Positions 36,401 through 51,400 are shown, counted from the stretch's first letter. The stretch is DNA of 64,000 bases from Anniella stebbinsi (GCA_029215795.1 JARDYH010000003.1:175596382-175660381); one strand, 5' to 3'. Made by a program: numbers and translations. The notes: generated from the letters alone by a model not told the origin.

Positions 36401-39400
36401 ATTAATAAGTGAGAATTAACATTAAAGCTCAGTTCAGACAACACGTTAGTCAACACAGTGTGAAACCTCCACTCAACAGTTGAGTTTTAAGAGGTACTCC
36501 CCACAAAACATGTTCTAACTCCACCATTGTGTGACTGTGGGCTACCATGGAGTTGAGTAAAAGTCAACACAACGTTTGATTGACAGTTCCTCCGCCCTCT
36601 CTCCTCCCCCACTCCTTTTGGTGGTATCCCATCAGCCATTGCCGCGAAAAAACAATCCCGGCAGCTCTCCTACAGCAGCATTCCCTCCTTTTGCTGCTCC
36701 TGCCAGAGAACTCTGTAGCCAGGAAAAGTCAATTCAACGCAATAGAAAACTCCACGGAGCACACCACACAACCACAGTTGAGAAACATGTTGTCTGAACT
36801 AAGCCTAAGAATGGCCACTTCAATGTCAAAATGGCTTATTGGTATTTTAATAATGTGTTAGTTTTATGTGCTTTTAATCAGTTTTATGTATTTTATATTT
36901 GATGTTGTTCCCTGTCTCGATCCAGAGGGAGAGGCAGGTAAGAAATAAATATATTATTATTATTATTATTGTCAGAACAGACAACCACAAGACAGCCTCT
37001 ACATTTATGGCAAGGGAACAACCTGTGTGAAAGCACAGGTGTCAGGACACCTATAGTCCTGCTCCGAGCATCCCACTTGAGAGCAGCTATTTTGGGGAGG
37101 CTGGCTAACACATCTATAGCCAGCTGGTCGAAAGGGAAGTCAAAGCAATGAGCGAAGAAAGCCAAATATGAGAAAAGTCCCACCCTGACCATCATCTATT
37201 GTATTTGTTTATTTGCAACATTTATATACCGCCTACTCAATGTAGTCCTCTGGATAGTCTACAAGAAATTAAGATCATGAACAATAAAGCCTGGGGATCA
37301 ACTAGATTAAAGTCCCCACAAAGCACAACTGAATAAAAAACAACAATCCAGCAACGAAACAATAACCACAGCAAAGATGAAAACCTATGAGGATCCTAAA
37401 ACAATCTTAAAGTGACCTTCAGCAGCTAAGAAATGGCCGCTGTACGCAGGAATTAGCAGGTGAGGTACAGCCACTACATTTTCTGAGACCGATCTTCCTG
37501 CTCTGGTGGTGCCACATCCCAGGGAGCAGGGGCCTCAGTGTTGCATTTATGCAAATGAAAGAGGAGGACGCTTCTCACATATCTAAATTTCCATATTATA
37601 TTTCTCAGATGACTGCAAGGGCATTACTGAGTTACAAAACAATCCCTCAAAACATGCCTGCTTCACTTACGCCATCCTCTGCAGGCTGCTCTTCAGCTGA
37701 ACAGGTTGACTGTTCCTTTTCAAATACTTCCTGAATAGAGGAGAAAGAAGGGTTGTTAGTCTCCCTGCACCACCAGTGTGAAAGTACGATAACCAATAAA
37801 ATATCCAGCATGAATATTATAGGGTAGCTCACATCTCCCTCCACAAATGAATATTTTAATTATTAGCAGCGCAAGACTTTCATGGAATAGTCAATCTAGA
37901 CAAGGATGGGAAGACTTCGAGCTTCTGGGATCTTTTGTTATTTACTAGAACCTCAAAGTCCACAAACTGAAGTCAGCTGTAAAATAGTGGCTCAGGGCAG
38001 ACATTCACCTAGAACAATTACGAGCAGAGTGCCTCTGAGCATATGGTTGAGCAGGAATTTGTTTTCTTGTAGCCCTTTCAAAACAAAAATCAATTCCTGG
38101 TGTGCCCACCCCCACCTCAGCTCTTCATTTTAGCAACTTGATCTAGAGGTGGTGGTGGGGAGCTTTTGTGTTGTTGCTGTTGTTAAGACAACTGAGAAAC
38201 CTTAACATAATTATTGCAAATCACTCAAGCAATCTACCAGTAGATTCTGATCTACGTGCTACTCATTCTGATCTAGAAAACCAGTCAACCAAATGGATCC
38301 CTAATAAAGTCACTAAGTTGATCCTCACCATCCATGGTAAGTGGTTACCAATTTTGCTCAAATCTTCATAAATATGCAATGTATATAATAAGAGAGAAAT
38401 TTTTAAGATATTCAGTCATAGTAATGTAGCCTTGTTCCTCCTCATGAATAGCAGGTGCAATTATGCAAAAGCTAATGAATTCTGCAACATGTATAACATA
38501 GGCAGATTGTCACAGAACCTAGGTTTGCATGGTACAGATTCCCTTTCCCCAACTCCCCAAGTCAGTTTTTGTCCGAGTGAACACATGACAAGGTAGCATA
38601 CGTCAGTAACCATCTAACAGTCACGCTCTGGATGTTGCACCTCTCTGAAGAAGCCAGATATGCAGTTGGATGGAAATCTGGTTCTTTCCATTTTAATGAC
38701 ACTAAAGTCCTATTCAAACATTCAGCCAAACATATGAGAGCAAAACAGCACAGGGGTTGCGTATGCCAGCCCTGTCCCCAACGTTCCAGCATTTGCCGAT
38801 CTCACATACTCCATTTCCAACCTTCGTGTATTTGATGTGAAGACCTTAAGAGAGATTTTAAGTATGCTCAGCTGAATGCACATAGCTGCTGGGAACGGGG
38901 CCAGCATATGCAGCCCCACAGCCCCTATGCAGTTTGCTCCTTCAGTTCAGCAACATACCTGAATACAACTTGAAATAAGCCCAAGAACATTGTGCACAGA
39001 AGAATACTCACTGCCATTGTCTGTCTTGTTAGAGTGACCAAAACCGTGACTAGTGATCCTACTGTGATGTTGTTGCTGTCTTCATCGTCCAACACTGAAA
39101 TGAAAGGCGAGGGGATGGAGAAGGATACATCCATTTATATTGGTTCCTTAATTACATAGCTCTCTCATGAATAGGCTTTATTAAACTTATCAAGTGTATA
39201 AGTAATCTTGCTTGACAATATCTTAAAAGAAAAATCTGAAAATGTTTGCAATATAAGCCCCCACCTACACCTTTAATCAACCATTCCACTGAATTACAAA
39301 TATCAAGAAATCTTGGAGATTGCAGTGGAAGCAGCTGCAGATCAAGGGGTGATGGGAAGTGAAATGCCACAATGCATGACCAGAAAGGCTTGCATGTTCA

Positions 39401-42400
39401 AAAGATGCTTTTTGATTTCTGGCCTTAATAGTAATAACGGAGCATGTAAACATTTGAGCAGGACAATAAATTTCTAAATAATCTTTTATATTCTTTTGAA
39501 GCTCTAGTAAACTGTCAAATAGGCCACAATTCAGAGGCACTAGAAATACTTGGAATCCAGAGGTAGGGTCTAGAAGCACATACCTAATGAAGTTTGCAAA
39601 TGTTTCCAATAAGCTGCCACTAACTAAACCCTCAAATAGGTTTCACACACAGTCTTCGGGTATGCGTTTATTCCTGATAGGTGCTCAAAGGCAAACTTGC
39701 ACATGCACTATTTCTGCTTGAAAGGCCCTCTAGGAAATACCCATGACCTCCACCCCACCCTGAACATATACACCACTTTTTGAACTTAGAGGGCTTACAA
39801 CAGTTCGGTGGTTTAGGAATAGGAGAAACCAGCAAGAAAATTTAAAATAAATATAGATGATAGGATTTGTAATCCAACCCAACTGGAGGACACCAGGTTC
39901 GGGGATGCTGGTCTGGATTATGACCCATTTAACAAATCAAAACAGTAAGCAAACCCAATGTAAGCTGTGAAATGCTTATAGGCTGAAATGCCAGTTTGGA
40001 TTTATATTTCACTTTAAGTCCTTTAATTTAACCAAAAATCTCAAACCACATTATGTAAAGCTGTCACTTGACTAAACAAAACTTAGTTGATTAACTATGA
40101 GTTTCAGACACTCAATCCATTAAATCTGCTTAAGAAAAAAAAACAATTATCCTAAAAGAAAAAGCATACCTTGTTTTTAGATGATCAATGCACACACTGC
40201 AGCACACCTTAAAGCAGGGGTGGACAACTTCAGGAGTTCCCAAGGGCCAATTTAAATCCCCCTGGGACTAGAACACCACCATGCAGCACTCAATTTCAGC
40301 AGTGACAATGGCAAAAAATTAGCGTCTGCAACCAAATTTTAGTTGAAAATATTGACAGTGGCCTATAAAGGCAGGATTTAGCTTTAAAACAAGGTGCATG
40401 ACTTGAATTAAAGCTAGATTTGTCCTTTTCAGGCCACTGCTGCAGTTTGCCACCAAAAATTCGGCAGTAATCTACCAATCATTTTGCTGCTACTGCAGCA
40501 AATTCAGGACAGCAGGGCTGTTCAAGGCCAGAGGAGGGGCTCATTGCCCATCTCTGCATTAAAGATATCCCCCTTTTCTCACACACAGGCTAGCCCCACA
40601 AAATAGTTTTAGATGGAGAGGTCAGGGGCTGAAGCTGTTTTATTCTGTATGCAGAGCATTTCCTGAGGTGCAGACCCTAACCCCAAGAGTTACTTGCAGC
40701 ATTTCATAGTTAAACAAATATCAGATCCTTCTGAGTAAACAAATAGCAGCCTAACAAAATGGAAGTATGTACACTACTTACTTCAACTCTAAATTTGAAA
40801 TGAAAGCTGCCAATCCAGGAAAACCTGAAATCCTTGAAGGCTAAATGATGTACTTTTTTAGACACCATTAACTACACCATGAATGCTTACCAAATAACCA
40901 AGAGAGCAGATACTCTGAACACCAACACCACCTACCCTGAGGTTTTATATCGATGGTGATATGTGGAAAGCTACCAAGGACAGCCATGACTTCTTCATAT
41001 TTTTCATCTTCAAGGAAGTGCAGTAAATTGTGACGATCTGCTCCTTTTAAACTCACCAAGTCTTGGATAGTTTTGATTTTATACTGGATTGAAAAACAAA
41101 AGAAAATACCTATTTTGTTTTGAGAAAATACAATATTGCACCATTAATATTTCAAAGTTCATAAAAGTTAGAAAATATTTTAAAATTACATTGGTTCTAA
41201 GTTACTGTTTAAAAACTAATGACTGCTACTTAAATGGAAACATTACATCAATAAGAAAGAAAAAGCTTCTGCATAAACAATTATATGAATGGAGGTGAGA
41301 CAACAACAATGTAGATTATGTGTGGTATTCAATGTTGTCTGTCTGCCAGCAGAATGGAAACCGCTGGTAAAATGGATTCCCCTTCCCCCTGCAGCCCTCA
41401 GGCATCAGAAACCTCTGGTCCACAGGCTGGATCCAGCCTGCCAGCTTCTTCCCCAGGTTCAGTACTCTCTCCTGGCAGAGAAACGCTCTTACCTCCGATG
41501 AGCTTTTCTTTCCTGTTCAGTAAGAAAGGGAGCTTTTGTTACTGTGCAGCAAAGAAAAGGTGTCATTTCTATTAGCTGCTGACTGGAGATAAGAGCTTTT
41601 CCCTACAGGGGACAGTGCCTGGGGAGAAAACTGCTAAGTGTTTCAGTCCTACTTACTTTTAAGTAGTCCTGCAGAGGCTTGATACTTGGGATGCTATTTG
41701 AAAGTGCTTCCGAATGAGTCCCTCCTGCTTACTTGTGAGCAGAAATGCAGAGCTTTATCCTGTTTACGTCCAAGTAGACATGCAAAAGCCTTGTCTGCTT
41801 CCTTCTGAGTAGGCTTAAAATCAATAATAATCACATTGGGGCCCTGCTCTCAGAAGAAATGTGACCTCAGAGACCTTTCCCAGATTGGAATTCAGCCTTT
41901 GGGCTGAAAAAAGTTCTTCACCTCTATCCTGGGGGAACTTCTAGGGCAGATCTGGGTGCTCATAGGAGGTGCAGGGGAGGGGAGAGAAAGGGGAAGCCTT
42001 GTTATGCAAGCAGGAGTCCACTTGTGTGATGATTTTTGGTAGGAGAGTTTCTCTTACTATTTTTTCTCTCGCTACTCCCAATCATATTGAAGTGCAGCAG
42101 AAGACAGCAACGGAAACACATGACTGTGTGCCCCTGGACAGTTAAGACAAAAGATAGCAGACCTTTTCTTTACTTACTTTTATTATTACAACTACCTGAT
42201 ATACCCAGCGTTGCTCGGGTCCCCAAATAATCATAGAATCATAGAATAGTAGGGTTGGAAGGGGCCTATAAGGCCATCGAGTCCAACCCCCTGCTCAGTG
42301 TTTATTTGATGTTTATTTAAAAGTAAGGTATATGTTTCTGAAGTAATTTTGTTGATTCCAATTCACACCGGGTTGAGTGTGTGTGTGTGTATCTGGGTGT

Positions 42401-45400
42401 ACGGTTATTTGGGCCCACACACGAGACCATTTCATACGTGCAGAGGAAGGGGGAAGAAGGCAGGCAGAGCTTCCACTCCACACCCCCGAACAATGCTCTG
42501 GCCTGACCATTGGTTCCTCCTTGGGGCCGCTCTTACCTACTTGAAGCTGTCATCCAAAGCCCAGCACTGTGTCGCAGGAAGCCTGAGTGAGGTGGATTGT
42601 ACTACCTGGTGTGGCTCCTGCAGGCCACGACATGCGAATGGGCGTGTTCGGAGCTGCTGACTGCAGCCCCGATAACTGCTCCAGGGCGGCCCACTGCAGA
42701 GTCATGTCCCATGCAGGTGCAGAGGGAAGTGGTCTCAGTGGATGTCGGCAGCTCTGTCCAAGACAAGCTGGGAAGTGTAGCCATTAAAGAGATCTCACGA
42801 GATTGCCCATGTGGTCGCATGCAATCCCGAGATCTGTGAAATGCTTGCACCTCTCAGCATTCCTTCGGAATTGCTGGGAGTGGTAGGCATGCTGGGAGTT
42901 GTAGGCGTCAGCCTAGGATTTTTTTTAATCATTTAAATTCTGGTTTGGGGATTTTTTTTTGTACATTGTACACGAAGACCCAACAGAGCCCTATATGTCA
43001 AGGCTGCAGCTCATCTGGAAGTGGGTAAACATTTTCGGACATACAAACCCACACACCTACTTTCAGCTTTAAAGTGGTACACCTCCATACAGATCTGAAC
43101 CAACTGGTCATACGCCCTTTGCAGAGGGGAAGAGGAAGGCAGTTACATGGATTCCTTTTCCCCATGTAGCCTTCCACAGTTACAGGCAAGATCCTCTTCC
43201 CCAGCCAAGACAGTCACACCAGTAGCAAGCTCTTCACACTTTTCACTCCAGAAATACCAATTATTAGGGTAATAAAAGCAGAGACAACAGCAGCAAACGC
43301 ATCTCTTCTACAAACTGTTGTGGCAGGAGAAGGTAATACTTTGTGCCACTGCTGCAATCCGACATTTGACACCCACTTGACATTACATGGCAGGAGGCGA
43401 TGACAGTGTTACAAGACAGTGATCGCTGCTGCCGCTACCACCTAATTCAGAGATAAATCCAGGAGCTTATTCAGAAAGTATGGAAATATAGTTGTGTACA
43501 ACAGTTGCACTCATGTCTTACTCCCTTGCAAAATGCTTAGGACTACAATTTCCATCAGCCCCAGTAAGTATGGCCAGTGGAGTGGGATTAAGAGAGTTGC
43601 AGTCTAAAACGTCTGGAGGACACCAGTTTACCAACCTCTGCCATACAGCCTTGAAATACAATCCTTTTGGATGAGAGCTTGTATGAACTAGCCTCTCACC
43701 AAATAAACATTTTGCAAATTGGGGACAGAGCAAATTAGTTTCAAGATGGCACAGGTTGTGTCTTACCTTTTTATGATTTGAGACACGTCTGAGATTATCC
43801 TCTTCAATATGTGGGAGTTGCAGTAATGGGGATTTAAATTGCTGAAGCCCTTGGACAGTCATCTGTGAAAGTTTCATGCAGTTTTCCAGGGAACCCAACG
43901 ATGGAGCACGAAACTCCCTTTCTGAGGGAGTAGAAGGGATGATATATTCAGTTTGAATTTACAACAGGCAGTAGTGAAACAAAAGCTTTTGATAATTCTC
44001 TGATTATCCTCAGATACTACTGTGTATTTTAGCAGAGTTATAAAAAGGAAAATTCTTTTTAAAATACAGTTCTGTGTTACATTTTAGATTGCATTGCATT
44101 AATACACTGAACTGCCATTTAGTGATAGGTATCTTTTCCCTCCCAAACTCAGAAAACTTAAGAGATTGATTTGAAATAAGTCAACAAAAGGCTTTACAAA
44201 TAGTTTCTGAAATACCAACATTACAAAATGTAAAAATGAAGTTCCAAGGTTTCTCTTTCCTTATAGAATAGTAGCTAGTTGTCCCAGTCCTAATAAGTTT
44301 CTTCTGACTTCTAGCATCAAACTCTGAGGATAGAATTCTGAATATTTTGTAGGCCTCGCAAAAATAAAAAAGAATAATTTTACTAGTTGGTATAAAGTAA
44401 AGCTTATTCCTTACCTTCACGGCTACGTGCCATGATTATTAGTTGACAGATTACGTTAACCATTTCTTGAAGTAAAGCAGGGCACTTTTTCAAGACAAAC
44501 TGTTGATCTGTGAGACACAAGAGAGAGATCCCATTTATAAGGTAATTATTGCAAATGACTGTAGCCTCCTCTTGGCAGATATTTTGCTTGTTTTATGTCT
44601 GTTAATAGATGTTTACTAAGAATTTATATGAGTTATCAAAGGTGTGTGAATTTTGGCTGCTATAATGTCGTTCATCATGTTTTATTACAGCATATTCTGA
44701 TGAAGTTTAACGAAACAGGTTGAACACCGGAGTCCTGTTATTATATGCTGAAGTGTATTGAAAAAGTATTACACAGAGGACACACATTGGAACTTATATA
44801 CTACTGAACTGTAATGTGTTTATGAGTGGACCTATGTGCTTTGAAACATTTGGTTGAACCAATATATCATGTGTGTGCATATATAAAAACACTGATTAGA
44901 TGGAACACTTATGTGCATTTAATGAAATATATGTGAGTACAGTTATGCACTGATAAATATAAATACAAATACTGTTAGATTTATCATTTTTGGGGGGGCC
45001 TAATTGTATTTTGGGTGGTGCTAGGCACCCGTATATGGTATGTTAATAGAACTTTGCCATTTGCTCCATATAGGTTCCATCCAATGTCACAGGAGTGACC
45101 TCTCACACAATCAGACTTCCCTTCTATCTCCTCCCCCGTGCACCCTACAAATCTGCTCCGGATAGTCCCCCAACCTTTCAGAGCAGATTTTGGGGGCATG
45201 CTGGGGTTGCAGTGGGGAGGGAGAATCTATACCAGCAATGGTGTCTGTTCAAATTAGCAGAAAGACTCTGCTATATATTTCACCCCATGTTTATGTCCAC
45301 GTTCAGATGACCCTGCTCTTCTCTGTGATCACCCTGTTGCCCATTTTTTCAACTTAGCTCCCCACCACAACCCATTTCCTTCATTTAAAAAATGAACAAC

Positions 45401-48400
45401 AACAAAAAAGAAAAATGGTGATGACACTACTGATGCAATCCACTGGTGGGTTTTCATCTACCAGTTGAAGCCCAATATTCCAGAGAAGCCAAGAAACAGA
45501 ACTCAAGATTGGGCTAAACATATACAGGACCTGTTTTGGTTTTTAGATGCTGAAGTTATCGACAGAGAAAAAGCAAAACCTGCAGCCCAATGGTGTCCCT
45601 GAGTGTGCCATTTTATGTTCTCCTGAAAAAGTGAATGGCTGCCAGGCAGAAAAGTAAACTGCACCACTGTGCGAGAATACTATGCGACAGTGGGTAACCA
45701 GCTGCTACCAACAGTGAAGAGAATGTCCCTCTGCAACTAAGACAGCGTCCCTCCTTTCCCTTCTGAAAGTAATTCCAGGATTGTGAGAAACAGATACATT
45801 TGCAACACTAATTTCACCCTGACCTCCTCCTCCTCAAAAAACATAGGTGTTGAGTTCAAGAGGTGGGGAGAAAAAAACACAGTTCGTGGGCTTGTGGCAC
45901 TCCCATAGAGAAAAGTGCCTGAAGTATTCAAAACAAATTTCAAGAGCTTGTTCTGAACGACATGAATTCATGTAACTCTACCAGACTGTGCACATGCTGC
46001 AATTCTGAGCAAGGAGGGGGGAGCAGTGTGCAGTATTCAGACACCTCTGTGGTATGAGACTCTTTTAATAAAGCAAAATTTTAGCAGTGCCAATTGCAAC
46101 TATATGCTTGGAGGCAGATAAGCAAATGCTTTGTTGTAACCTCAGAAGCCATGGAGTCTACTAAGATATCCAAGGGTAAAAGGACAAGATTTCAAGTGTC
46201 CTGAATGATTCCAGAAGTAGGAGCAGCATATTATGTAAAATAAGTAAATTAGGAAGATTTGTTTCATTTGCATAATTTGCCAGGTTGTAGAATCTTGCTT
46301 CTCTTGGCATAAGACTTGGATCCAGATAGGTATGTGTGAACACACACATACATCTTTGGTCATACAATACCAGGATAAATAAATCAGATTGAACAAAGTT
46401 TTTTTTAAAAAAATAACTTGACAAAATCCATTTCAAAGCTAGTTCTATCCCTACACCATCATGGTTCTGAAAGCATGGTACCTTGTTCAAGTGTCTCAGG
46501 AATTTTCATTCTGGCAAGATGAGCCATTAAGAGCACTCTGGCTTTCAAGCTGTACGGACAGGTAAGCGGAGGTTCATTTTTCTTTAAATTAATGCTGCCA
46601 ATTTCTCTGATGAGCTAAAATGAAAAGGGGAGACTTAATTAAAGGACATTCTGGCACAAACAACATAGCAAAATATCTTTCAGTAATAGCACACCTGTGG
46701 TATTTGAATATTGTCTACAGGTCTGCTTGTCGCATCTTTATTATACTGAGGGTCAAATTCAGATGCTCCTGCTAAAACCATTGTAAGCCCTGCAAAGAAA
46801 ATCAGAATATAAATGCAAATCAAGCATGTAAGAGTATTCAAAAATATGTGAGGAAGTTCTGTGATGAACAGGAATCTTTTCTATCATCATTCTCCCCTTC
46901 CACTATCCATCAAGGAACAAATGCTTGTAGCCTTCCTAAGTGAAACTAAACAAAGATAATTCAACTGAATGAAGGCTAGATACATCAAAAGAAATGAGGA
47001 CCAAGTGTGTCTGCTTTATAGCACAATGTTATACACGCATACTCAGATGTATGGCCTCCTGAATTCAAAGGTACATACTCCCAGGTAAGTGACTAAGTAT
47101 AAGAGAGAGAAAAAACCAAGTACTCCCCAGAACAGATGCAGAAGTGTTTGGGAGCAAAAAGGGGCTCTTTTTACCTTGACCCAGGAGATGAACATCCAGT
47201 AAGATCTGTGAATCTTGCTTAAATCAACTCAGATTCACCGTCTTCTATCATTCTTCCATAATTAAAATTTTTCCTCTTTGATTCCAGACAGAGGAGTCTG
47301 GATACAGTAAGAGCAGAAGCTGCCCTGCCTCCTGGAGGAATTTCATCTGGAGGAATCACCACCATTATCTTCGATCTGAGATTTCCCAGAATAGCGGGGA
47401 TGTGGAAGGCAGGGAACTTAGCCAGTGCTGGGAGGAGCAGTTGTTCTTCCCAGTGCTGGCTGAGTCCATTCATGTGGTGCACACAGCCCCCATGGGGACG
47501 ATGAGCACAGTGTGAAGCCAGGATGTCGGCAGGTGATAGAAGGAGAGCCCATTTGCATGGTGTGCACTGCCCCCGTGGGGATGCTGTGTGAAGTTGGGGA
47601 CTTAACTAGGCCTGGGAGAAGAAACGGTATATATAAAACCTCCACTCAGAACTGGCCAAATACCTTTCTCTCAGCTTAGAGAAAGGCAAAATGGATGAAG
47701 CAATAACATCAATGGGCACAGTCACTGTCAACCAAGGGCCACACCTACTGGCAAAAACCAGTGTGACTGTGCCCACTTGTGATAGCCAGCCGGCGAAGGT
47801 CCCAGTCGAGGACAATTCAGCATAGCCCTTTCCCTAATATGAAACATTTTAAATATGTGGGTCTAGGAAAGATTTTATAGCAAGAAAATTCAGTCATGCA
47901 AATCTCCACCTGGTCTAAAATGGTACACCCCACACCCCAGCAAACCACATCAGTGATGATATGGCCTACTTCCCACATCTTCCTAAAGCAGCCTTCCCAA
48001 ACCACAAGTCTCCAGACTACAAGTCCCATTATCCAGTCAGCATGAGCAGTGGTCAAGGATGGTGGGAGTTGTAGTCCATCTTTATCTGGGATCCCAGTTT
48101 GAAAAAGGCTGCCTTAAAGAAACCAGGCAGCACACTGTGGAAAACTCAGTATTTATAAAGTTTAAATGCCTATTAAAACCCATGATCTACAAGCTGCTTA
48201 GACACACCACAGTAACATATTTTTATCAATAAAGAATTGTGAATCGAACACTGATTGTAACAATTCATCCTTTTATGTTTAACTGGTGTTTTAAAACTTA
48301 CTTTTCATATCCATATTTCTTGTTTTATAAACAAAGTAGGTATAAATTTGAGTTGTGCGGATGAGAATCTGGTCTCCACTGTAACGTATTGATCGATACC

Positions 48401-51400
48401 ACCAGGACCCCTAAATCATATAAGAGAGAAAAGTTGACAACTATTAATGTCACACAAACACAGCAGAAATAAATTACAATGGATATACTCTCTTGTTCCA
48501 ACACTCTACATTAAGTAAAATATCCTTGCCAGATATACCGTATTTCATCGAATCTAAGACGCCATCAAATCTAAGTCGCACCTTAATTTCAGGGCCACCA
48601 ATAGGTAAAAAGCTTTGCGTTGATTCTAAGACGCACCCTGTTTTCAGACATGTTTATATTTTTAAAACGTGCATCTTAGAATTGAAGAAATACGGTAGGT
48701 GGTAGCAGGGCCCAGGCGAGGGAGGAGTGGCGGCAGCGGCAGTGAGGAGGAAGAAACGGGAAGGTGAGGGAAGGGAAGGGCGAGCAGAGCCAGGAGGCAG
48801 CGGCTGCAGCCGCGAGGGCCCGCATGCACCCCCCCCACCAGCGATTCAGCCTCCCCACTCACCTCCATTGCTGCCCTGGTCCTCGCTGCCAGCGCCGCTT
48901 GCAGTGGCCTCCAAGGAGCAGGTAGTCTTCGACGCGCCCTCCCTGCTCCACAAGCCACTTAGGAATGCTGCACCCCGCCCAGTGTTTATCAAGCCTCGGA
49001 GGCTCTGCTTGTGCCTTTGCTGCAGCCCCCGCCCTTTCATCCCTGCCGGTCCGGGGAGGGGGGAGGGGAGGGAGGATTGTAAAAAGCTAGCGATTGGGAA
49101 ATCCCTCTCCCAATCACTGGCTTTTGTCCCCAGGACCGGCAGGGATGAAAGGGCGGGGCTGCAGCGAAGGCACAAGCAGAGCCTCCAAGGCTCAATAAAC
49201 ACTGGGCGGGGTGCAGCATTCCTAAGCGGCTTGTGGAGCAGGGAGGGCGCGTCGAGGACTACCTGCCCCTACTTTGGAGTAACGCCACGATTCCAGGCTG
49301 GGGAGCCCACTGCAAGCGGCGCTGGCAGAGAGGACCAGGGCGGCAATGGAGGTGAGTGGGGAGGCCGAGTCGCTGGCGGGGGGGGGGCATGCGGGCCCTC
49401 ACTGCCACGGCCGCTGCCTCTGCCCGGCTTTGCACGCCCTTCCCTTCCTTTTCTGCTTGTCGCTTCTTCCTCCTCCCTCGCCTGGGCCCCGCTGGACTCA
49501 CCCTTTCTCTCTCACCCCTTCCTGGGATTCGGCGGCGGTGGTGGCAGGGAAGGTCTGGAAACGCAGCGTTTCTATGAAGTAGGCCGCCATCCCGCGCGCT
49601 GGCGGCGAGAACTGGGGCGCAAGGGAGGTGAGTGGGGAGGCCGAGTTGCTGGAGGGGGGCACGCAGAGCCCCTTTGTGAAGGCTCTATGGGTGGGTTGGT
49701 GTAGATTCAAACCCATTCCAGCGCTGGAGAAAACCGACGATTCTAAGACGCCATCGATTCTAAGACGCACTCCATTTTTACAGAGGTAAATATGGGGAAA
49801 AAAGTGCGTCTTAGAATCGAGGAAATACGGTAGTGCCCATCAATTTGTTAAGGTCTGGGGAAGTCACAGAAATCCTGGCAGTTCTATCTCGGCCACTGTT
49901 AGTTTAGCACTCTTATCTTTTGATTTTGTGAAGTTATAAGTATCTGAGCTTTAGAAGTGTCTCCAGTGTCCTCAATAAGTTATAAAACTTGGAGACACGA
50001 CATGTATGTCTCATGCTTTTGCCTTGGGACACAGGCAAAATAGAAAGCAACTGAATGAGCACATAATTTATTAGGAATTACAGCAGACTGATAGATCTTC
50101 CCACCAGAACATATACTGTTTCTCATTCTAGAAAGCGACAGAAATTGTTCACTTCATGCAACAACCATCTAAAGAAAGAAAGCTCCCAAAGCTACCCTTT
50201 TTTAATTATGTGGTAGGATGCAAGGAGTACTGAAACATACTGACTATCTTTGCATGCTTCTAAACATTCAGATCCATTCTTGTGACCATCTTCAGGCTCC
50301 AGCCATTGTTTTTTGGCCAGAAATGGAAGCTAAAGCCTCAAACAGGAAAAACTGCAATCTCCCAAAGCCAAAAGGTCATGAATGAACGAATTACCATGAT
50401 TAGTCTTTAAACCTGTCACACAGTATTAGCACATTCGGGTACAATATTCAATATGCATAATTTAAGTTATGGGGCCAATACATTACCAGCAGATTGTAAA
50501 GGAGGGAAATGATTATGAGCCCAGAGTTTTGGCATTCTGCTCTTTTACCAGAATACACTTTCTTTCTTTCATTTTTTACAGCAATACTTACTACAACCAC
50601 TGGAAGAATAACCATAAATGCTAATCCATAAACCAGCAAAACCTAGGAAGATATGAGAGAATACCATAAGTTTTCTGACAAAGTCACAAATAATTATATA
50701 TAGGTAAAGCTATCAAAATAATCACCATTACAGCCATCTGTTAAGATGTTTGAAGGACACAATCTCTAAGCACTGAAGCAAAGATTTCAAAAACCTAGAA
50801 GCAAATCAATTAAGTATTGATAATATGTATACCGAAAGCCACCATCTGTTTTCCTGTAGACTATTTTAAATTATCTGATATTTATATTCAATGAGTTATA
50901 GGTAGGGATGTGTATCGTATCGTTCCAATGTCCAATAACGATCCGATAAGGTCATTATTGGACATCCAATTAATGATAACAATACTTTTCTAAGGAGGCC
51001 CTATCTGATCGGATCTGAAATCCATATGTCTGATAACTACCGGACATATTGGATTATCGGACCGCCAGTTTAGGGCTGGCCCTCCCTTCCCCCCCACTCG
51101 CGCTCCTTACCTGTGGCCTTCCCCGCTGCTGTCTGCTGCCCTCTGCTGCTTCCAGACTACCGAAAATTAGGCACCCAGAGCGTCATCGCTCTACTGAGAA
51201 CTAGGCCTCAAAGCCTAGTTCTCAGTAGTCCGGAAGCAGCGGAGGGCAGCGGGGAAGGCCGCAGGTAAGGGGGGACCCTTGGGGAACCCTCCCTTCCCCC
51301 CCTCGCGCTCCTTACCTGCGGCCTTTCCTGCCACCGTCGCTGATCCGTAGATCTGCTAAACAGGCTTTGTGGCCTGTTTGTCAGTTTAGAGAGACGCCGA

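Noticed and set aside
48727..49704. Plus-strand open frame of 325 codons
   Set aside because: It lies within the GC-rich fold-back of a DNA element, its product is low-complexity Pro/Arg/Gly, and the palindrome gives a similar frame on the other strand.
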